A stretch of DNA of 64,000 bases, taken from contig OY744517.1 in the NCBI GenBank assembly GCA_963556195.1, positions 79,770,714-79,834,713 of the forward strand, written 5' to 3'. The notes below the pieces were generated by a model. It did no database searches, was not told the origin of the DNA, and worked only from the letters and a program-made list of their open reading frames with translations. Both the position numbers and the translations under genes were made by a program. Within the stretch, counting starts at the first letter, position 1, and every line of letters begins with the position of its first letter. The stretch is from Sepiola atlantica. Its lineage: Eukaryota > Mollusca > Cephalopoda > Sepiida > Sepiolidae. Shown here piece after piece: positions 10,370 to 21,242 of the stretch.

Positions 10370-12054
10370 TTAACTTTTTGTTACACTTATCTTTCATAGT
10401 CTTTAGCTCTTCTAAGACATCTTTGAGAGTCCAGCTCTGGAACCGCGAGTTCACTCTCTGTAACCATCAACTGGTTATCCAAAGAATTTGACTTAATTTC
10501 TTATATTTTAGTGTAAGCTATTTGCAGCGTAAATTTTATGTCCTTATGTGCTTTAATTTCTGCCATCAATTAATTTTGAGTTCATTTCATACAATTTTAA
10601 ATGGTTGAAACAAAATCCTTCTTTCGTTTTTCTGACTAGGTCGTCCGATTTTTTATTTTCTGTCCAAAAATGTTGGTTTGTAACCCCCATAGGTTGAACA
10701 GCTGCAATAAGTATGTGCCAAATAAATTATTGGTATTTTTTAATACGAACATTTACTTTTTTAGTAGTCCTGTTTAAAGTAATGTCGGTAATAATTTCAC
10801 CCTCGAATTTAATTTTTCACTGTTTTAGCTATTTTGTTGCTTCTTAGCATGATCGGTTTCTCCAACCTTCTCCATGTATGCATGTTTATAATCGACACGT
10901 CTGAACCAGAATCTAATTATAATTTTACATTTTTATTCAAGTTTTTTACCTGTACATATTTTCTTGTAATTCTGCCGTCCTGTTTGTTCGTTTTTGTGGA
11001 TTTAACCCGAGTTTTATTTCCTCTATTCCTTCTGCATTGTGAACTCTTGTATCCGACTTTATTACAAGTTAGACATGTTTTAAAACGATATGAGCAATTC
11101 GTTACCCAATGGAGGACTCCACAACAGAAACAGAGGCTCAGCGGTAATTTATCCTGTTTTTGTTGGTCTGGGTTGTTTTTGTAGGAGCGTTAAAATAATC
11201 CCTCTTTTTGTTTTGAATTGTTTTTGAAAGAGAGTTGAAATGTGTTTTCTATGTTCGCAATGCCCGACTCTTGTTTAACAGTTATCTCTGGCAGTCTTCG
11301 GCTTATTTTTGTAATGCTAAATTTGGTTCACTTTCTAACTTGTTCAGAACTCTACGTCTGATTTCTGCATCTTTTCCTGATACAAGTCCTTGCATGAAAA
11401 TTAAACATTTAAAGTTATCTGCGCTAAGTTCAGCTAATTTGAAATAGTCACAGTGTTTGCGAATGTTGTGTAGTCTTCGCCATCTTTTTTTACTAAATTC
11501 AGACACTTCGATCGTTTGTAGAACAGAAAAGTTTGGGAGCTGAATAATTCTGTTAAAAGTTTAATCGCTTCAAAAAAAGTCACGTCGCTAGTTTTTCCGG
11601 GTAAAATAAAGTTAACAAATTTGGTATGTTTGGTGGTGCGTAATTTTCGGAGCAGTAGAGTCTGCCCAATTTTCACAATCTATTTTGTATAGATCCTCAT
11701 ACCTTCTAAAATATGAAGCAAAAGTTTCATCGTCGGGGAATAAGTGAAATTGTCATTTGCACTCCAAACGGTATTCTGCAAAAAACATTTTCGTTTTCGT
11801 TACTATACCACCTATGCGATATTTTTTGCATTAATGCTTCAATCTTTTGATCTGTTTCTCTTTTTTGTTCCATAAGTTTTTCGTCGGCTTCTTTGTTTTG
11901 TTTCAGAAGTCTTTCTTCTGTTTTGTAGCCTCTCGTCGGCTTCTTCTTTTTTTTTTTGTTCTAGTGGAAGCTTTTGAAATCTTTCTTCAGCTATCTGTTG
12001 CTGTTGCATTTAGAATTTTACGAGTTCTGCCAGTTTTGTTTTGAAATCTTCCAT
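10370..12054 (-). pseudogene. Degenerate Gypsy-type gag-protease remnant
   Basis: Minus-strand translation across several frames gives, in order: a start at 12054-12052 with MEDFKTKLAEL and a glutamine/lysine-rich coiled-coil segment; a capsid-like block (KFVNFILPGKTSDVTF, then LFYKRSKCLNLVKKDGED); LSADNFKCLIFMQGL and AEIRRRVLNKLE; two damaged zinc knuckles near 11060-11135 (one short by a residue, one with H replaced by Y); and an aspartic protease motif LDSGSDVSII near 10890-10915. This is the normal gag-to-protease order of Gypsy elements. Frameshifts and stops show it is dead, and RT and the 3' LTR are not recognisable. Confidence 0.7.
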
Positions 12055-12480
12055 GTTTAAAATGTATCTTTATCGATTACGTTTTTTAGAAGTTCTTTCT
12101 TTTATATCACTCTGCTAACGTAATCTTGGTTGTAAAAAAGAGAAAGAGAGTATAAAACTTTTTTTCTTCGACCTAAAAGATCACCTTTTTAGTACGCTTT
12201 TCACGTAACTGCATTATTTACGGTCAGCACTTTAGTCAACAACAAAAAAGGTTTTAATTTTTTTTCTTTCGGTGGCAATATTTTTTTCTTTTTGAGAGAA
12301 AAGAAAATATCATGTATTCCCTTCTTGTTAAAAAACACTACCGGAAGAGCAATAAAAAAAATCACTTCTTTGAGAGAAAATAAGTTGGTCTTTTATGTGT
12401 TTTGTTTTTATTTATGGTTCGCCGTTGATTTCTCCACTTTTGTCTTTTTTAAGGCTTTCAAAAAAATAATCACTTAATAT

Positions 12481-12492
12481 ACTTCGTCGCCA
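12481..12492 (-). other. tRNA-type primer-binding site of the degenerate Gypsy
   Basis: On the minus strand TGGCGACGAAGT follows the putative LTR end after a 4-nt spacer. It closely resembles TGGCGACGACG at 53002 in the Gypsy at 52.8 kb. Confidence 0.5.
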
Positions 12493-12496
12493 GTTC

Positions 12497-12869
12497 TGGC
12501 CTAGCAAAAATAGCCTGGGCAGCCCCGTCGGCATTCCCGGGTCAGGGCGCCTCAGGCAGTAAGCAATAAACTTACTCCACCCAAAAGAGGGGAGGCAAGG
12601 CCTGGGCGGGTGCACCTCCTAGGACAACCCAGTATAGTATAGCTCAGCCCGGCAGATAAAAGGCCAACTAAATGGCCCAGTTCCTGCCGGACTGATTGTC
12701 GAGAACGAATCCTCGACTGGTATTACCCCATCCCGACGTCCTCAATCAACCGAAGTTAATGAGAGACTGAACACGATGGGTGTGAGCCCAACACTGAGAA
12801 GCAGGTGCTCCCAGTATTTATGGTGAGGTGAAGAGTTAAAGTAGTTCCTATAGGTTAGGTATCATAACA
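12497..12869 (-). mobile_element. Putative 5' LTR of the degenerate Gypsy
   Basis: Read on the minus strand it begins TGTTATGATACC, has a TATA-like CATAAATACTGGGAG, and ends GGCCA just before a PBS-like TGGCGACGAAG. Its last ~120 bp (12497-12620) are homologous to the body of the U2-headed SINE family A. No second LTR is present for comparison, so the boundaries are inferred. A SINE with a different head inserted beside the PBS is an alternative. Confidence 0.45.
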
Positions 12870-13260
12870 ATATATAAGAATGCAAAATTAAAAATTGTTT
12901 ATTTATTCATCAACGTTTTGTCTTTTCTGTTAAAACCATTTTCAAGATGGCCGACACAAAAAAAAAACATAAAAGTTAAAATCTGAAATACGTGGTGCCT
13001 CAATGGATTCTATGCTTTTTTTTTTTTGTCAGCCATCAGAAGTGTGCCTGACTCGTTTTTAATGTCTGACTTTAATCAAATACACTTTGTATGATCGATA
13101 ATGCCATGAAACTGCAGTAAAGTGCTAAACTGAGCACATTTTATTATCATGTATTATTGATATTGCTCTATCTGATAGGACATCAAGGCTTTTGTGTGTC
13201 AAAGATAGGTTGTCTTAATTCGGTTCTGTTTTAATGTTTACATAATTTTATTTATATTTA
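12870..13260. other. AT-rich spacer, nothing recognised
   Basis: AT-rich DNA without a supported feature. Confidence 0.3.
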
Positions 13261-13264
13261 TAAT

Positions 13265-13432
13265 TATATTTAATAATAAATATTTAATTGGTATCCACAT
13301 ACGTATACGTTTCATCCTAATGGAATCATCAGTGTGCAAGATGACTGTTTAGGCGGTCGCACGATTCGAACCCCAGACACAAATCAACTTTGACTCATTT
13401 TCCGGCACTCTAACCAAACGGCCAAATTATAA
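13265..13432 (-). mobile_element. tRNA-derived SINE
   Basis: On the minus strand an A box-like GGCCGTTTGGTTAGA (13409-13423) is followed about 40 nt later by a B box GGTTCGAATC (near 13363-13373), the spacing of a polymerase III type 2 promoter. The body ends with GATTCCATTAGGATGAAACG and an AT tail. It is not an intact tRNA. Confidence 0.65.
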
Positions 13433-13725
13433 GCTATGCGACAAGCTGAGAGATAGATACTATTTATGTCATGAAGCAGACAATATCGTCAGCCGTCTTA
13501 ACAGTGTTCAGCAGGTCACATACACATTAAACGCTAAACCACTCCATGTTCGTACATACGTTATCATCTTTCACACACATTTAAAAAAAATTAGATTAAA
13601 TAGTTACTAAGGAAAAAAATTTAGGTTTTACCCATTTTTTAAATGAATTGTTCCAAAATCGAATTCTGATGTCCCGTCGACTAAAACAACACAATTATAA
13701 AAAATGCATTTCAAAAAGCGACATT

Positions 13726-15237
13726 CGTTTTATTGATTTGAAGAATATTTAGCTGATAATTTTTTTTTACTGTAAGAAACAGAGAATGTTTATTGCTTAA
13801 AAAAGAATTAAATTGCTACAATTTTAAATAAATAAAGAAGCGATATATTCGTTTTATTTATTTAACCAATATTTAGCTGATAATTTTTTTTACTGTAAGA
13901 AACAGAGAATATTTTTTGCTTCAAAAAGAATTAAATTGCTACAATTTTAAATAAATAAAGAAGCAATATATTCGTTTTATTTATTTAACCAATATTTAGC
14001 TGATAATTTTTTTACTGTAAGAAACAGAGAATATTTATTGCTTCAAAAAGAATTAAATTGCTACAATTTTAAATAAATAAATAAAGAAGCAATATATTCG
14101 TTTTATTTATTTAACCAATATTTAGCTGATAATTTTTTTACTGTAAGAAACAGAGAATATTTTTTGCTTCAAAAAGAATTATATTGCTACAATTTTAAAT
14201 AAATAAAGAAGCAATATATTCGTTTTATTTATTTAACCAATATTTAGTTGATAATTTTTTTTTACTTTAAGAAACAGAGAATGTTTATTGCTTCAAAAAG
14301 AATTAAATTGCTACAATTTTAAATAAATAAAGAAGCAATATATTCGTTTTATTTATTTAACCAATATTTAGCTGATAATTTTTTTACTGTAAGAAACAGA
14401 ATATTTTTTACTTCAAAAAGAATTAAATTGCTACAATTTTAAATAAATAAAGAAGCAATATATTCGTTTTATTTATTTAACCAATATTTAGCTGATAATT
14501 TTTTTACTGTAAGAAACAGAGAATATTTATTGCTTCAAAAAGAATTAAATTGCTACAATTTTAAATAAATAAAGAAGCAATATATTCGTTTTATTTATTT
14601 AACCAATATTTAGCTGATAATTTTTTTACTGTAAGAAACAGAGAATGTTTATTGCTTCAAAAAGAATTAAATTGCTACAATTTTAAATAAATAAAGAAGC
14701 AATATATTCGTTTTATTTATTTAACCAATATTTAGTTTATAATTTTATTTTACTGTAAGAAACAGAGAATGTTTATTGCTTCAAAAAGAATTAAATTGCT
14801 ACAATTTTAAATAAATAAAGAAGCGATATATTTGTTTTATTTATTTAACCAATATTTAGTTGATAATTTTTTTTACTGTAAGAAACAGAGAATGTTTATT
14901 GCTTCACAAAGAATTAAATTGCTACAATTTTAAATAAATAAAGAAGCAATATATTCATTTTATTTATTTAACCAATATTTAGCTGATAATTTTTTTTACT
15001 GTAAGAAACAGAGAATATTTTTTGCTTCAAAAAGAATTAAATTGCTACAATTTTAAATAAATAAAGAAGCAATATATTCGTTTTATTTATTTAACCAATA
15101 TTTAACTGATAATTTTTTTACTGTAAGAAATAGAGAATATTTTTTGCTTCAAAAAGAATTAAATTGCTACAATTTTAAATAAATAAAGAAAGAAGCATAT
15201 TCGTTTTATTTATTTAACCAATATTTAGCTGATAATG
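13726..15237. repeat. ~123-bp satellite array, about 12 copies
   Basis: The unit contains GAAGCAATATATTCG, AACCAATATTTAGCTG, CTGTAAGAAACAGAGAAT and GAATTAAATTGCTACA. The period is 122-126 bp, and copies vary in T-run length and a few substitutions. Confidence 0.95.
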
Positions 15238-15900
15238 ACAATTATTTTTACGAAAGAAGAAAGAGTAATTTTTTTCTTAATAGTATTGACCCTGACAGAC
15301 ATTTATTATTTCAAAAGGAATATTCTTATTAACATTAAATTATACAGATTGATGTAGAAATCACCATGGAATTTCCACGGGGTCCCGCTTGTATATATAA
15401 AATGTTACACAGCAGATTTGATTCACTTTAAAGCTGAATGCATTCGATTTTCGTCCTTTATTTGAAAAGCTGCAAATATGGAGACTTACTGTCAGAGTTC
15501 CATTGATTTTTCGATTGAGAGCCAAGGCTTTACTGAGTAAAGCAAGTTTAAAATTGTATTCATTTCTCTCTCTCTAAACTAACCCATTGTGTTGAGCCCT
15601 TTGCTTCACTCTGATTGCTGTTTGCAGACTCAATAAACACAATTTAGAAATCCTTTCTCTTTTTTTATTTTTTGCTGCTTTTCCCTTCAAAGCATTGGCA
15701 ATTCTTATTTAAAACTGTCGGAAAATAAAATAACATTAAAATGTTTGTGTGTGCATTTTATTTTACACATTGACGCATAAAAAAGTGAATCAATAAATAT
15801 GAAGCCATATCGTTGTTATTAGCTGACATTTCGCATATGGGACGATCCAAAACAGGGCAGTTGCGGCTTTATTTAAGCAGCATAATTAGTAATGCAAGCA
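15238..15900. other. Spacer, nothing recognised
   Basis: AT-rich. A TATATAAAA near 15393 looks TATA-like but no gene follows. Confidence 0.3.
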
Positions 15901-15911
15901 AGGTGTATCCA

Positions 15912-16950
15912 GAAAAAAAAGAAGGAATTAACCCTAACCCTAACCCTATCCCTTAAAACTGTTAAAAGAAGGAAACAAAAAGAAAACAAAAGAATTTCAC
16001 AGCCATAAAGGAAGACTAGTAAAAATTAAAAAAAAAAAAAAGAATGAACCCTATTGTTGAAAAAAAAAATCAACAACAACAGAAAAAGACAAAGAGAAAA
16101 CAACTAGGCTTTGCATGTGCATGGTTTTACAGCCATAAGTGAGGACTAGTAAAAAAAAAAATTAAGAAAAAAAAAGAGTGGAAAGGTAGATAATTTTCAG
16201 AAAGATGAAACATGCTTAAACGAACATTACATCCTGGACCTTTTATTGATGAACTGTTGGAATTTGCAATTGAACTTTTTTTTCTCTTCTTCTCGGTGAT
16301 TTTGTTTGCTCTTTTTCAGCTGAACTGTGAAATGCTGCAAAAGACATTTCCCACATGGGGATGGATAGTGATGTAAAAAAAAGTGCAGTAGGCTGCATTT
16401 TTAGTGGCGCATGAGAATGGCAGATGTTGTAGGTGTTAGATGCTTGGTCAAGGGAAGAAGGGCAGGGGGGGGGGATGGGGGCACAGAGGAATTTGAAAAT
16501 GTCTCTGGGCCACCCAAAATCTTGTTTCCCTTTAAAATTAAATAAGTGCCTCTTAAAAACAGAGAATAATGTTGAGACCCAAAAGTCATGTTCAGATTGT
16601 CTCCCTGATAAGCCCCACTAACTGAGTAGACTGTCTGGTAGTTGTCTTTAATGGATGTCTAAAGTAGCCAGTGCCTGGGTGGTCCGGTGATGACCAGTGA
16701 GAAGGACAGGAATCCAAGATTTCCGGTCAGGGAGAAAAGGATGTGAAGGTGATGCCTGGCCCTCTGGACATGATAGGAAGTTGGCTTTTCTGAGACAGGG
16801 CAGTTGAAGCTTGGGTGCCTGCCCAGGCAGGATGGGCAAATCTGGGCTCTTAGCTAAAGGATTGTGCTGGACTTTCTTTTTTTTTTTTATTCGGGCAAGA
16901 AAATCTCGTTTTGCAAGTCTGCCATTCAACCTGAGGAACACAAGTTTCAT
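15912..16950 (+). mobile_element. Dispersed element of unknown class (inverted partner at 26.6-27.6 kb)
   Basis: About 1 kb is homologous to the reverse complement of 26655-27600. It contains a telomere-like (CCCTAA)3 run at 15929-15948, repeated ACTAGTAAAAAT blocks and a GC-richer segment at 16640-16950. No coding capacity, TIR or TSD was found, so the class is unknown. Confidence 0.55.
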
Positions 16951-17132
16951 TTGTAACCTTTAACAAATAAACCTGTTACTTGTTGATAAACTGGACTCAT
17001 GGTTTTAATTGGGACGAGAGTTCTTTGTTGCAGCACTGACTGAATCGAACAACATCCTTGGACTGGCAGAACGAGTGAGGACGATTGCGGCCAGTGCAGT
17101 GAACGCACGCATACAGGTTTACATAATTCTAA

Positions 17133-17209
17133 CCAGTAGTTTTGGACCCATAAGTTCTTATTGATTTTGATATTATTATTATTATTAGTAGTAGTAGTAG
17201 TAGTAGTAA

Positions 17210-17256
<47 letters not shown>

Positions 17257-17360
17257 TCATTTTGACATTCCTATGACATATCTGTTATGTCAAAAGAGCA
17301 TCATGTTAAATTTTGTTGAATTTTGACTAAGAGTTTTAAATCTGTAACTGTTTATTATCT

Positions 17361-17396
<36 letters not shown>

Positions 17397-17579
17397 TCAT
17401 TAGTAGTAGTGGTGGTGGTGTCCCCCTTCCAACAAATATCCAGCATGCCTTGGATGCTTTGTGCAAAATTTGGTGCAATTCTTCTCAATTGTTCTGGAGC
17501 CTGTAAGTGTTTAATGTTCTGTTTTCTAACCACTAGTTTTGGACCCATAAGTCTTTATTGATATTGATATTATTATTAA

Positions 17580-17611
<32 letters not shown>

Positions 17612-18010
17612 TCATTTTGATATTCCTATGACATACCTGTTATGTCAAAAGACCATCATGTTAAATTTAGCTGAATTTTGACCAATAGTTTTAAATCTGT
17701 AACTGCTTATTATCAGTAGTAGTAGTGGTGGTGGTGGTGGTGGTGGTGGTGGTGACCCCTTTCCAATACATATCCAGCATGCCTTGGGTGCTTTATGCAA
17801 AATTTGGTGCAATTCTTCTCAATTGTTGTGGAGCCTGTAAGTGTTTAATGTGTTTTCTTTTAGTATTAACAGTAGTAGTAGTAACAATATTAGAAGTGGC
17901 ATTAACATGTTAATCCCCCATCCCACACCCAGCATCTCAAGAATACTTCATGCCAAATCTGGAGCAATTCTTTCAAGTAGTTTTGGAGCCTATAAGTGAG
18001 CAACAGTTAA
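17133..18010. repeat. Segmental tandem repeat carrying (TAG)n and (GTG)n microsatellites
   Basis: A unit of about 350-400 bp recurs from 17133 and 17531, with a third partial copy at 17900-18000. Each has TTTTGGACCCATAAGT, a TAG trinucleotide tract, ATTCCTATGACATA, a second TAG/GTG tract and TTGGTGCAATTCTTCTCAAT. Confidence 0.75.
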
Positions 18011-18109
18011 ACCAAAAATGCATTATTATAATATAGATTTCATTGTATTGTTGGTTTGCTTTGAACTTATTTTGTTTTTTGTTTTGTTCTTTTGTTTTTT
18101 ATACTAATG

Positions 18110-18160
18110 AGTCACCACCTACCAAGGCCAAAGCCACTCGAGGATAAGGGTTAATAATTG
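18110..18160 (-). mobile_element. LINE 3' UTR tail
   Basis: On the minus strand TTATCCTCGAGTGGC and the end near GACTCATTAGTAT match the LINE 3' ends at 43620-43675 and 1095-1160. Here it lies directly after the U2-derived block. Confidence 0.65.
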
Positions 18161-18366
18161 TCCCTATTTACTTGCCTCCTCATGAAAGCAGAGTTAGATA
18201 AAAGGTCAATTTTTAATGTGGGGGAAATCCAGCTTGCAAAAAGGGCATTCTGGATTGGGACAAAAATCAAATTTGCCTCAGTCTAAAAGGATGTGTTCTT
18301 CACTGACTGAGGACAGAAAAGATGAAGTGGGATATCAGAACAGATACGAGACTTTGCCTTTTATTA
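18161..18366 (-). mobile_element. U2 snRNA-headed element, family B, inside a LINE 3' UTR
   Basis: The minus strand reads a diverged U2 5' end (AAAGTCTCGTATCTGTTCTG), then a body with TTTCTGTCCTC, ATTTTTGTCCCAATCCA and AAATAGGGAC. It is homologous over its length to 24059-24260. Upstream is a LINE coding end plus UTR (18431-18646), and downstream the LINE tail. It may be a SINE inserted into the LINE UTR or a template-switch chimera. Confidence 0.65.
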
Positions 18367-18430
18367 AAGGCATTTTAATCAGTTAGATGATGAACAATAC
18401 TATGAGAGGATTGAAAACAATTAAATTTGA

Positions 18431-19500
18431 TTACTTAAAGGAATGGCTCAACAAGTATCTGTTGGCATTGGACTTGAAGACGACCATGTTGTAGTCCGCA
18501 GGGAAGTAATCCCATGGCAATGTGTTCCACAGATGGGAAGTTCTTGGAAATAAACTCTGTTCATAGAAATTTTGTTTGGTTTTAGGTACACAGATGAAGA
18601 AAGGAAATTTCTGTAGCAGTTGCATGAGCGAACTATTTTGTATCAATCTACATTACCGGCAGTGAGTTGTGGTTCAGCTTGGCGATTATGTAACCATCGC
18701 CTGTTCACTGCATGGACAAGCAACTCACCTAAGCCCAATGAGATTCATACGCGATGAATCATCTTGGCACGAAACAAGACGTATATTCCTGCGCACTCTA
18801 CCAGGTCTGCGGTAGGTGAGTCGACGAACTCCAGGATAAGATTATTTCGTCTTGTCTTCCTTAACCAACCCCTTGTAGAACCTTCATTTTGTTCCTGTGT
18901 CTCCAGTAAATAAATCTGCACACCACTTTAGTTGTGAAGCCATTGTTTATTTTGTGAGGAATGGTGATCCCGTTTTGCTTATTCTATTTCAGTCAGATTT
19001 GGCCAGACAAATTACTCTTCCAAGTAAGTCGTCATTCTGATTTTTGTCTCGATTTAAGCCCTAAACTAACATTTGCTCCATCAGCTAAAGTTCTTTGCAG
19101 TGGTGGGAGCTAGACGAGTTCTTGCTGTGAATGTTTTACAGGGGGGAACAAGATTGGAGCTCAGTCGAGAACCTTCTATGGAAATAATGATAAAGTAGAA
19201 AAAAACTAGCAACGTCTGTTCTGTGAGAAAGAGGCTGTAGAGAATAGAAGAGATTACCCTCCCCACTAGATTGCGAAGTCGATTTTGTATTCTGTCAAGG
19301 CAGGAAAGGGTGCATGAGCCGCACCTTCCCAGATGTGGCACCAGTACTTCATCTTAGGACGTATCTAACTCTTTTACAGGTAGAGAATTGCATCAGGAGT
19401 CAGGTACTTTCTGGAGCCGCAGAATGTTCCAACCATTTCTCCAGCAACCGTGGCAACAGATTTGATGTAACATTTAGTGAGGAAACACAATGCTTACTGT
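18431..19500 (-). pseudogene. LINE reverse transcriptase C-terminus, interrupted
   Basis: Minus-strand segments run from about 19500 (TLTPDAILYL, IRPKMKYWCHIWEG) through 19341-19083 (LDRIQNRLRNLVG...SSNLVPP) and, after about 430 bp of unrelated sequence (18650-19080), end at 18646-18431 with FPRTSHLWNTLPWDYF and MVVFKSNANRYLLS before a stop. This is the same LINE family as 541-1160 and 26297-26640. Confidence 0.65.
18650..19010 (+). mobile_element. Possible LTR fragment inserted in the LINE
   Basis: GC-richer sequence with an AATAAAT followed by TTGTTTATTTT and, near 18971, a PBS-like TGGTGATCCCG, a form common in Gypsy/BEL elements. The LINE reading frame resumes on both sides. No second LTR or TSD was seen. 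Confidence 0.3.
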
Positions 19501-19504
19501 GAAT

Positions 19505-21235
19505 GATTCATTGAAATTAATAAATGCGACAGTTTTTTTGTTTTTTTTCATTCATCACATCTTTATCACCATCAAAACGGTTCACTGTTATTTAAATCAA
19601 TAATACAACATAGTCTTTTGAAGTACTGTATATATAGTAGAGAGCAAAGAGCCAAACACAGCTATTTGTATGCTTAATTTACATAACTATTTTTTAAACA
19701 GGTTATAATAAATTGATGTTCGGTGTGATTAATTTGTAATGCAGTTCATTCCACAGAAACACTTTCACTTAGGATGTTGACAATCTTCACGTGGTCCCTC
19801 CTGTAAGCATGCAGTGTCTTTCTAGAAAGAATTCTAACTCGAAAGATATCGGGGAAACTAATGCCAACAAGAGAATCATCTGAGTCATACAAAATGAATG
19901 AATTAATTTGTAATTTTATTGTCTTATTTTCCCTATATATATGCGATAGTTTTGTCAATGTTAGCAGTAATGAATTAAAGTGATTTAATAAAAAAAAAAA
20001 AGGATAAATTATCAAACCTTTCTTAAAATATTATGTTCATTAATTTTCAAGGGAGGTAATTTAAATGAAAACTATTAGGTTTTAAAATTACAATAGATTT
20101 ATATTAAAGATACAATGTAAGTTAACGATTTAAAAATAATATTTAGAGCTGGATTAATAGCCGCCGGATGGAGGTTAGATTTTGCTTGTTGAAGACAAAT
20201 TGATAGGCTACCTGTAGGCTAATGGGTGTTCCTACTTTCTGTAAATGAATACAATAGATCCGATGTAATTTGAGTGCAATTTTCTGCTTTGAATTGATCA
20301 GTGTTCACGTGGCTTAGGGATAACACAGAATAATTGTTTAAATTTCTTTTTTTAGTGAATAGAAAAGTTTATTTGTTGTATAGAAAAATCTATTTGTTTT
20401 TATTGAATAGAAATGATTAACGTTTCTTTAACATTGTAAAATACAAAATAAAGGTTTTTTCTGTGGTGGTATGGTGAATCTCGAAAAGTGTCTCTAACCG
20501 GTCCTCATGAGTGTTATAAGTAATAGATAAATATTAGTGAATCAAAACTTTTCCTACCATCTCTGAATTATTACTAAGCAAAATGAAAATATCGATCCGG
20601 ATATAGTATATAATCGATGAAATCGATTGGAAATACAGTTTCTTTTCTTAGGAACTTGGATTAAAATATCGAAACAGAATTTTAAATTGCAGCCATACAC
20701 TATATTCTATTAATCACAAAATACAGTGAATAGCATAGCTCTTCTTTATATATAAGAAGATGTCACTAAACCAAATGGATTTTCTTGTTTTTTTTTATTT
20801 TATGTCTTTCATTTTAATTCAATTTATATTTATTAATTTTGATTGGTGTCAATGACGATAAACATTTAACAACTTATAGTTAGCTTTTCTTTCATTTTGG
20901 TTTTAGTTAGCTACAACTAGCTATATTTACCCGACGTTTCCTGGGATATTTTCTTGCTCTCATGTTAGCTATGTTCATGTTTGCCTTTTCTTTTAATTAA
21001 TTTATTGTGAGAAAATATTTACATTTTTTGGAAAGATAATTCAATGAAAAATAAATGTCATTACAAAAAATCGGTTTAAAAAGAAAACAATAGGACATCT
21101 TACGAAATGTTGAAATGTAAATCCCATAAATATTTCGAGTTTTTTTCTTTTAATGACAAAATAGACATCGTATGAAATGATATAATTTTTTTTAAATGGC
21201 GGTTGCATGCTAGTCTTTTTATTAAATAGGATTTT
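19505..21235. other. AT-rich spacer; one SINE tail
   Basis: Positions 19740-19860 resemble the 3' part of the SINE at 58935-59130 (CACTTAGGATGTTG...GTGTCTTTCTAGAAAG). The rest shows no supported feature. Confidence 0.4.
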
Positions 21236-21242
21236 GTGAAGT

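Noticed and set aside
15929..15948. Telomere or telomere fusion
   Set aside because: Only three repeat units, present at the same place in the other copy of the dispersed element.
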